A program made the translations under genes and the position numbers. From Pseudomonadota bacterium (GTDB lineage: Bacteria; Pseudomonadota; Alphaproteobacteria; Parvibaculales; Parvibaculaceae), in contig JAJXZC010000549.1 in NCBI GenBank assembly GCA_021780275.1, positions 1 to 6,750 on the forward strand: a DNA stretch of 6,750 nt. The letters run 5' to 3'. The notes under the pieces are model-generated. The model saw only the letters and a list, made by a program, of their open reading frames with translations. It made no database searches and was not told the DNA's origin. This document shows, one piece after another, positions 1 through 4,357 of the stretch (positions are counted from its first letter, which is position 1; every line of letters starts with the position of its first letter).

Positions 1-1
1 C

Positions 2-604
2 GAAGCCGGCTCGACGCTCAAGGCGGCCTCGGCGGTCCAGGCTGGCAACGACTTCTTCGGCAATCCGCCGCAGCGCGTCAGCGGCAGCGATCCCTATACC
101 GCCACGGCTTTGCAGGATGGGACCACGGCCGATACGGTCTTCTGGTATCAGGGAGATACGAGCGGCACGGCGGGCGACAACTTCGTCGCGACGGTGGGCG
201 ACGGCCAGCAGATTGCCTATGGCGCCCGTGCCGACCAGAGCGCCATCGCTACGGCGCTGAAGGCGGCGGCCGTCATTTCGGTCGTCCAGTATGACGCCAC
301 GGATACGAATGCGGCTGCATCCTACTCGGCGCTGACGCAGAGAACCGCGACGGCGCTCAACTACAAGGGCACCCAGTCGATCGAGGGCATCGTCACGAAG
401 CTCGGCTTGCAATCGTCCAATCTCGACTCCACCAAGGCCAGCCTGCAGACGCAGATTTCGACGAGCCAGAGCCTGCTCGGCGACAATCTGAATGCCAATG
501 ACTATGAGGTTTCGACAAAGCTCACGACGCTGATGACGCAGCTTCAGGCGAGCTATCAGATCACCTCGTCGCTCTCGAAGCTCTCGCTGGTCAGCTACAT
601 GTGA
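2..604 (+). CDS. flgL: FlgL, flagellar hook-filament junction protein (5' end outside window)
   Basis: The reading frame is open from the left edge, so only the last 200 residues are present and the start lies outside the window. FlgL (HAP3) is an exported structural protein that forms the ring joining hook and filament. The support is the C terminus: a long Leu/Gln/Ser/Thr-rich coiled-coil-forming stretch ending TTLMTQLQASYQITSSLSKL then SLVSYM, which matches the FlgL/flagellin-like D0 helix (family members typically end xxSLxNYL). Upstream, VGDGQQIAYGARADQSAI resembles the 'V-D-G-x-x-Y-G-x-R-A' block common in alphaproteobacterial FlgL. A FlgK identity was considered, but FlgK usually ends in an NAYxAxARVIxTxxEMxDTLL-type helix, which is absent. 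It converges on the flaF side of the flagellin cluster, and a terminator-like palindrome follows 27 bases after the stop. Identity is fairly sure; the unseen N terminus limits certainty. Confidence 0.82.
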   Translation, partial: EAGSTLKAASAVQAGNDFFGNPPQRVSGSDPYTATALQDGTTADTVFWYQGDTSGTAGDNFVATVGDGQQIAYGARADQSAIATALKAAAVISVVQYDATDTNAAASYSALTQRTATALNYKGTQSIEGIVTKLGLQSSNLDSTKASLQTQISTSQSLLGDNLNANDYEVSTKLTTLMTQLQASYQITSSLSKLSLVSYM

Positions 605-631
605 CGTGTCGGACAAGTTCCAGAGACGATA

Positions 632-663
632 AAGGGCCCGGAATTCCGGGCCCTTCTTCATTT
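632..663. terminator. Bidirectional intrinsic terminator between convergent flgL and flaF
   Basis: Bases 632-655 form a perfect 24-base palindrome with arms AAGGGCCCGG and CCGGGCCCTT around AATT. On the + strand it is followed by the pyrimidine-rich TTCTTCATTT; on the - strand the arm ends CCCTTTATC. It starts 27 bases after the flgL stop and ends 43 bases before the flaF stop, exactly where two convergent transcripts must end. The T tracts are short on both sides, so efficiency is unknown. Confidence 0.75.
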
Positions 664-697
664 CAACCAGTTGTGTATTCAGCCTGCGGCCGCTCTA

Positions 698-1093
698 TCA
701 ACTGGCGGCAGCCATGGGCAGCACCGGCTTTTGCAGGAGGCCGGCGGCAATCTGGCGATTGATGTTGATGAGCGCGTCGAGAAGGCGTGCTTCGGGCTTG
801 CCCTGGAGTTCAATCGTCCGATTGAAGATGAAGATGGCGAGGTTTGCGATGTTCTGCTTGATCTCGCGCGGGAGCGGGTGATCCATCTCTGCGGCGGAGG
901 TCGCATAGACCGTCCAGATCTTTCGATTGTAGAGGAGAGCGTCCGCCAATTCGTGGCGATCATGGTCCTCCCAGTTGTCGCGCAGTCGCTGGAAGCGGCT
1001 GGCAGCCTTGAGCAGGATCGACGCATCGAATTCCCGCGGGTCGGCGACAACCATCGTTGCCGTTTGATTATAGGCCTGGTGATGTCTTTGCAT
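698..1093 (-). CDS. flaF: FlaF, flagellin synthesis/assembly regulator
   Basis: A 131-residue soluble protein of the FlaF family, normal in length. FlaF is an alphaproteobacterial cytoplasmic factor required for flagellin production or secretion and works with FlbT, which antagonises flagellin mRNA translation. Visible family marks are the N-terminal AYNQTA with the PREFDASILLKAASRF helix (about residues 7-34), RLRDNW (36-41), LYNRKIW (54-60) and LPREIKQNIANLAIFI (74-89). The ATG at 1093 is chosen because AYNQTA, at residues 7-12, is conserved and the next Met (residue 14) would remove it. The start lies inside the end of flbT, overlapping it by 26 bases in another frame, which suggests translational coupling. 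The only purine-rich SD candidate, GAGGGG, lies about 13 bases upstream, rather far, and could pair with a CCTC next to the start. FlaF is the last gene of the - strand cluster. Confidence 0.9.
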   Translation of the reverse strand: MQRHHQAYNQTATMVVADPREFDASILLKAASRFQRLRDNWEDHDRHELADALLYNRKIWTVYATSAAEMDHPLPREIKQNIANLAIFIFNRTIELQGKPEARLLDALININRQIAAGLLQKPVLPMAAAS

Positions 1094-1469
1094 TGTTGAG
1101 GAGTGTCCCCTCGTATTCGATGAGCTTTTTGGCTTCCTTCAAGCCTTTATACATTTCACCCGTTAAGATTTTACTGTTCACCGCCTCGATATAGGGCGCG
1201 GTGCTTGGCGCTGCGCGCAGCACATCGTCGATCAACTGGAAATAGAGCGGATGATGCTGCTTGGGGTCCGTCGCGAGATACATCATCTGGAGCACGATGT
1301 AGATCTTCTTGCAGGGCGTGTCGGCGTCCTCGAAGCGCAGAATGTCCTTTTCACGCAGGATGGGGGCATCCCCCTCGATGAAGAGCCGCGTGCGTTGGTC
1401 GTCATTGGTGATGACGCTGTCGCCGAGGATGAAACGCTCTCCCGGCTTGAGTTCGACTTTGAGGGCCAT
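1068..1469 (-). CDS. flbT: FlbT, flagellin mRNA regulator / flagellum biosynthesis repressor
   Basis: A 133-residue cytoplasmic FlbT-family protein, normal in length. In Caulobacter FlbT binds the 5' leader of flagellin mRNA and promotes its decay until the hook is finished; in some other alphaproteobacteria it acts positively. Family marks are LKVELKPGERFILG (residues 3-16), RLFIEGDAPILREKDIL (28-44), the Pro-containing TPCKKIYIVLQMMYL block (51-65) and a helical C-terminal half with ILTGEMYKGLKEAKKLI (101-117). The start is the ATG at 1469: it gives the conserved MALKVELKPGE opening and has AAGGA seven bases upstream. A start nine codons earlier (1496) would add MLLSPKEPA, unlike the family. 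It follows flagellin B after a terminator, so it probably has its own promoter or depends on readthrough; I could not identify a clear promoter in the 130-base gap. Its stop lies 26 bases inside flaF. Confidence 0.92.
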   Translation of the reverse strand: MALKVELKPGERFILGDSVITNDDQRTRLFIEGDAPILREKDILRFEDADTPCKKIYIVLQMMYLATDPKQHHPLYFQLIDDVLRAAPSTAPYIEAVNSKILTGEMYKGLKEAKKLIEYEGTLLNNAKTSPGL

Positions 1470-1537
1470 GGCAGGTTCCTTGGGCGACAAGAGCAAGAAT
1501 CAATGCTGATCCTAGCTTAACCGCGACTCGTGCGTTT

Positions 1538-1572
1538 CAAAAGGAAACGGCGGGGGCTTTCGCCCCCGCCGT
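1538..1572 (-). terminator. Intrinsic terminator after flagellin B
   Basis: On the - strand an 11-bp arm, ACGGCGGGGGC (1572-1562), is followed by a GAAA tetraloop (1561-1558), the exact complementary arm (1557-1547) and the T-rich tail TTCCTTTTG. It starts 27 bases beyond the flagellin B stop and precedes flbT. The stem is very GC-rich and the stable GNRA loop makes this a convincing terminator, although the tail is interrupted by CC. Confidence 0.85.
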
Positions 1573-1598
1573 ACATATCTGATCGGGAAGAGGCCGTA

Positions 1599-2717
1599 TC
1601 AGAAGAGCTTCGTGATGCTCTGGTTGGCCTGGTTCGAGATCGACAGAGCCGTGGTCGCGAGCGACTGGCGGGTCTGAAGAGCGAGCAGGTTCGCGGCTTC
1701 TTCGTTCGAGTCCGCGAGGGTCAGGTTCGACGCACCCGTCTGGAGTGTCGAGATCATGCTCTTCGTGAACGACTGGCGGTTCTGCACGACCGACAGGTTG
1801 TTACCGAAGGCGGTCGACTGAGCGCGGAGCGTGGACGTGGCAGCGTCGAGCTTGCTGATCGTCGAGTTGACACCGGTCTTGTCGATCTTGCCAGCCGAGG
1901 ACCAGCTGCTCTGGGTCACCGACGAGAGGCCGAGGCCCTTCGAGGATACATCCTTGCCGGCAATGTCGAGCTTGCTCGAGCCGCTTTCGTTGAAGGTCAC
2001 CGAGAGGCTCGAACCGCTCTGAAGCAGGTTGACGCCGTTGAAGCCCGCGTCGTTGGACTGCTGGTCGATCTGCTGGAGCAGGTCGTTGTACTGCTTCACG
2101 TAGGTCGCAGTGTTGTTGACGCCGTTGGACGATGTGCCCGTGTGGCCCGACGCACCGACCGTCGCAGTGGTGGTGGAAATGTCCAGCTTGTCGCCAGAGG
2201 CCGCAGAGATAACCAGCTTGCCGTTCGAATCTTTCGAGGCGGTCACGCCGGCGGCGACAGCGGACGTGCTCGCATTGATCGCCGAAGCAATCGCGCCTGC
2301 GGTTTCATTCGCCGTGATCGCGATGGAAACGGCGCTGGTGCCGCCAACCGAAATCTTCAGCGTGTCGCCGGTGGCCGCGGTGATCGAGGTCGTCAGCGTC
2401 GTGGCCGTGTTGGAGGCCTGAAGCGCCTGGTTGGCCGTCGATTTGGCCTGGGCGACAAGCTTCGTGATCGCGTCGATGCCCGTGCTCGCCGCATTGATCG
2501 TCTGGACCGCGAGGCCCATGCTATCCTGGAGCGTGGAAAGGTCCGAAGCGCGGTTGTTGAGGCCCGACGCAGTGAAGTAGGAGTTCGGATTGTCGACGGC
2601 GCTGTTGACCTTGTTGCCCGTGGCAAGACGGTTGTTGGTCGTCGACATCATGTCGGCGGTGTTCTGAAGGGTCAGAAGGTTCTGACGAACGCCGGCCGAA
2701 AGCGTGATTCCGCTCAT
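1599..2717 (-). CDS. Flagellin B (filament subunit, D0/D1 plus short IN-type core)
   Basis: A 372-residue flagellin, exported by the flagellar type III system and polymerised into the filament. The N-terminal D0/D1 region (about 1-105) has NLLTLQNTADMM, RLATGNKVNSAVDNP, SYFTASGLNNRASDL and GLAVQTINAASTGIDAI. The C-terminal D1/D0 region (about 205-372) has NDAGFNGVNLL, TLQTGASNL, DSNEEAANLLALQTRQSL and ends QSITKLF, as flagellins do. The middle (about 117-182: SVGGTSAVSIAITANETAGA, INASTSAVAAGVTAS, GKLVISAASGDKL) resembles the flagellin/hook 'IN' motif, followed by a Ser/Thr/Gly/Asn-rich stretch (182-205) that could carry O-glycans. There is no Cys and one Trp. The ATG at 2717 has AAGGA eight bases upstream and gives the canonical opening MSGITLSAGVRQNLL. 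Terminators lie on both sides, so it is probably a single-gene unit. By eye its first 100 residues match flagellin A at 69 positions without gaps. Confidence 0.95.
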   Translation of the reverse strand: MSGITLSAGVRQNLLTLQNTADMMSTTNNRLATGNKVNSAVDNPNSYFTASGLNNRASDLSTLQDSMGLAVQTINAASTGIDAITKLVAQAKSTANQALQASNTATTLTTSITAATGDTLKISVGGTSAVSIAITANETAGAIASAINASTSAVAAGVTASKDSNGKLVISAASGDKLDISTTTATVGASGHTGTSSNGVNNTATYVKQYNDLLQQIDQQSNDAGFNGVNLLQSGSSLSVTFNESGSSKLDIAGKDVSSKGLGLSSVTQSSWSSAGKIDKTGVNSTISKLDAATSTLRAQSTAFGNNLSVVQNRQSFTKSMISTLQTGASNLTLADSNEEAANLLALQTRQSLATTALSISNQANQSITKLF

Positions 2718-2785
2718 TGTAGTTTTCCTTTCCTAGGAACGAATGTCGTGGGCTCTTCCTGAGCTCGCGAGGACTATGCGCCCGA

Positions 2786-2797
2786 GGTCTTAAGACC
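2786..2797. promoter_or_regulatory. 12-base perfect palindrome in the flagellin B leader
   Basis: GGTCTTAAGACC is a perfect 12-base inverted repeat, 69 bases upstream of the flagellin B start. CCG on the left (with one extra A between) and CGG on the right extend the symmetry. It lies between the upstream terminator and the flagellin B start, in the place where a promoter or operator is expected. No regulator can be named from the sequence, and a chance palindrome is possible. Confidence 0.35.
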
Positions 2798-2832
2798 CGG
2801 TAAAATGCGCCAAAAAATTTCTCCGATTTTTC

Positions 2833-2866
2833 AAAAAAAGAAGCGGGGCCCCGGAAGGGCCCCGCT
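2833..2866 (-). terminator. Intrinsic terminator after flagellin A
   Basis: On the - strand AGCGGGGCCC (2866-2857), loop TTCCG and the exact complementary arm GGGCCCCGCT (2851-2842) form a 10-bp GC-rich stem, followed by TC and seven T (2839-2833). This is a textbook intrinsic terminator 30 bases after the flagellin A stop. It should separate flagellin A transcription from flagellin B. Confidence 0.93.
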
Positions 2867-2895
2867 GGGTCGTCTGTAGATCTGCTTAAGCCGGC

Positions 2896-4014
2896 CTAGA
2901 AGAGCTTCAGAACGCTCTGCTGCGCCTGGCTGGCGATCGAAAGGGCCTGCACGCCGAGCTGCTGGCGGGTCTGGAGGGCCAGCATGTTGGCGCCTTCTTC
3001 ATTCGTATCGGCGGTGATGAGGTTCGACGCGCCGGTCTGAAGCGTGTTCACCAGATTCTTCGTGAAGTCCTCGCGGGCCTGTACGATGGACAGGCTCGAG
3101 GCGAAGGACGTCGCAAGACTGCGAAGCTTGTTCGTCGCCGAGTCGTTGAGATTCTGGACCGTCTTGATGGTGTCGTCGTTGTTGAAGGCGTCTTGGGCGA
3201 GCGGATCGAGACCGATACCCGCGGCACTCGAATTCACGCCGGCAATCGACAGCTTCGAACTCTGATCTTCGTTAAAGTTGACGACGAGGTTCGTTCCCGA
3301 CTTCAGGAGGTTTGTGCCGTTGAAGCTCGCGTCATTCGCCAGCTGGTCGATCTGCGTGAGCAGATTGTTGTAGTCGTCGATCAGCTTGTTGCGGCTGGTG
3401 CCGTTGGCGGAGGTGTTGGTGTTGGTCGGGTCGGCGAGGGCGCCGCCGGTAGCCGTGGCGTTGCCGGACAGGGTTAGCTTGTCGCCGGTGTCGACCGAGA
3501 ACTTCAGGAGGCCGGCCGAGGTCTCGCTGACATGCAGGCCGGGGATATTCGCGGCGGAGATCGCCAGCTTCAGGTCGCCCGCGCTCTGGATGTTCGTCGT
3601 CAGCGCGATCGTGACCGCTGATTTGCTGCCGATCTTGACCGTCAACGACCCATTGGTGGTCGAATAGTCATGGGCGGTCACGGTTTCCGTCAGCGTCGTC
3701 GGCTGAATGGTGGTCTGCAGCGCCTGGGTCGCGGTCGCCTTGGCCTGCTGCACAAGCTTCTGGATCGCGTCGATGCCCTGGCTCGCAGCATTGATCGTCT
3801 GGACCGCCAGCCCTTCATTGTCGAGCAGGGTGTTCAGGTCCGATGCGCGACCGTTCAATCCCTTCGCCGTGAAGTAGGACTGCGGATTGTCGACAGCGCT
3901 ATTTACCTTGAGACCGGTTGCCACGCGCTGTTGCGTCTGGTCGAGCAGCTTCGCAGTGTTCTGCATGCTCAGCAGATTGGAGCGCATCGCGCTGGAAAGA
4001 ACAACGTCAGCCAT
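2896..4014 (-). CDS. Flagellin A (filament subunit, sigma-54 promoter upstream)
   Basis: A 372-residue flagellin, the same length as flagellin B. D0/D1 N-terminal marks are NLLSMQNTAKLL, RVATGLKVNSAVDNP, SYFTAKGLNGRASDL and GLAVQTINAASQGIDAI (to about residue 100). The C-terminal region carries NDASFNGTNLL, TLQTGASNL, DTNEEGANMLALQTRQQL and ends QSVLKLF. The core (about 122-187: GSLTVKIGSKSAVTIALTTN, then SETSAGLLKFSVDTGDKLTL) again looks like a flagellin IN motif, followed by a Thr/Asn/Ser-rich segment (187-208) suited to O-glycosylation. The ATG at 4014 is preferred over the in-frame ATG at 4068: it has GAGGG eight bases upstream and gives MADVVLSSAMRSNLL, which aligns with the paralog from residue 1. 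A sigma-54 promoter at 4219-4234 implies a leader near 195 nt, the kind of leader FlbT acts on in Caulobacter. An intrinsic terminator follows. Confidence 0.95.
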   Translation of the reverse strand: MADVVLSSAMRSNLLSMQNTAKLLDQTQQRVATGLKVNSAVDNPQSYFTAKGLNGRASDLNTLLDNEGLAVQTINAASQGIDAIQKLVQQAKATATQALQTTIQPTTLTETVTAHDYSTTNGSLTVKIGSKSAVTIALTTNIQSAGDLKLAISAANIPGLHVSETSAGLLKFSVDTGDKLTLSGNATATGGALADPTNTNTSANGTSRNKLIDDYNNLLTQIDQLANDASFNGTNLLKSGTNLVVNFNEDQSSKLSIAGVNSSAAGIGLDPLAQDAFNNDDTIKTVQNLNDSATNKLRSLATSFASSLSIVQAREDFTKNLVNTLQTGASNLITADTNEEGANMLALQTRQQLGVQALSIASQAQQSVLKLF

Positions 4015-4074
4015 TTCTATCACCCTCTTGGGTTCTGCCGGCGTGTCTCGGTCCGGCTCGAGTGTCATACTGAA

Positions 4075-4089
4075 AATTAATGCTTAATT
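4075..4089 (-). repeat. Small AT-rich inverted repeat in the flagellin A leader
   Basis: AATTAA (4089-4084 on the - strand), loop GCA and TTAATT form a 6-bp inverted repeat in the presumed 5' leader of flagellin A, 60 bases before the start codon. Being AT-only it would be a weak hairpin. It could equally be a protein site (TTAA-rich) or a place for mRNA control. Confidence 0.35.
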
Positions 4090-4218
4090 CCGCGTAAACG
4101 CGTGGCGGTCCAGCTTATTTTTTTGCCGGGTGAGGGATTTTGGCCCTCGTCGCCTCATTCGTTCGTCTACGGAGCATTTCAGTTTCTTCTGGTTCCTGTA
4201 CTTACTGGCATGTTAAGT

Positions 4219-4234
4219 AGCAAGGAGTGGGCCA
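4219..4234 (-). promoter_or_regulatory. Sigma-54 (-24/-12) promoter for flagellin A
   Basis: On the - strand TGGCCCACTCCTTGCT has the invariant GG (4233-4232) and GC (4221-4220) separated by exactly ten bases, matching TGGCAC-N5-TTGCW with one mismatch in the -24 box. It points towards flagellin A and lies beyond the end of the upstream gene, with A/T-rich DNA just upstream. Transcription would begin near 4208. Sigma-54 control of late flagellar genes, including flagellins, is known from Caulobacter. Clear GG-N10-GC matches were not found before the other genes. Confidence 0.68.
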
Positions 4235-4286
4235 GTTTGAATATGTAATAAAAACAATGACTTGTGGGATTTGATCTGGCTGCCTC

Positions 4287-4307
4287 CCCCGGCACTCAGT
4301 GCCGGGG
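4287..4307 (-). terminator. Hairpin after the TPR-glycosyltransferase gene, probable terminator without T tract
   Basis: CCCCGGCACT and its exact complement AGTGCCGGGG flank a single base, forming a 9-bp stem with a 3-base loop when folded. It begins about 50 bases after the TPR-glycosyltransferase stop and lies upstream of the flagellin A promoter. No run of T follows on either strand, so it may be a weak or factor-assisted terminator, or a 3' end stabiliser. Confidence 0.45.
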
Positions 4308-4357
4308 CGGCGAATTTTGCCGGGTGGCATTTGCCGCGCGGGGCGCTGAATGCGGCT

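Larger units (their letters stand above)
4015..4357. other. 343-base intergenic region: terminator-like hairpin, sigma-54 promoter, long flagellin A leader
   Basis: No credible gene lies here. Reading the - strand it holds: a hairpin after the TPR-glycosyltransferase gene (4287-4307); an A/T-rich stretch (about 4236-4260); a sigma-54 promoter (4219-4234); a long leader containing an A-rich tract (4118-4126), a small AT-rich hairpin (4075-4089), a CGCG-TTTA-CGCG inverted repeat, two CCGGCA motifs (near 4125-4130 and 4036-4041); and the SD GAGGG before 4014. Short open frames here have no SD or recognisable product. Confidence 0.7.

Noticed and set aside
671..1099. A 142-codon + strand frame opposite flaF
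   Set aside because: FlaF on the other strand is a clear family match; the + frame has no similarity I recognise and starts next to the terminator.
1505..1546. TTGAAA with a weak -10-like GCTAGG as a housekeeping promoter for flbT
   Set aside because: The -35 candidate overlaps the terminator tail and the -10 match is poor, so I could not support it as a feature.
1530..2762. A 410-codon open frame on the + strand opposite flagellin B, Arg/Gly/Val-rich
   Set aside because: It is an artefact of the biased codon use of the flagellin on the other strand, runs through two terminators and a promoter region, has no family resemblance, and ends in non-coding leader DNA.
4015..4068. 18-residue N-terminal extension of flagellin A from an upstream ATG
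   Set aside because: The extension is charged and Pro-rich, unlike flagellins. The ATG at 4014 has a good SD and aligns with the paralog at residue 1.
3884..4087. Short + strand frames opposite the start of flagellin A
   Set aside because: They mirror the flagellin coding frame and have no independent support.
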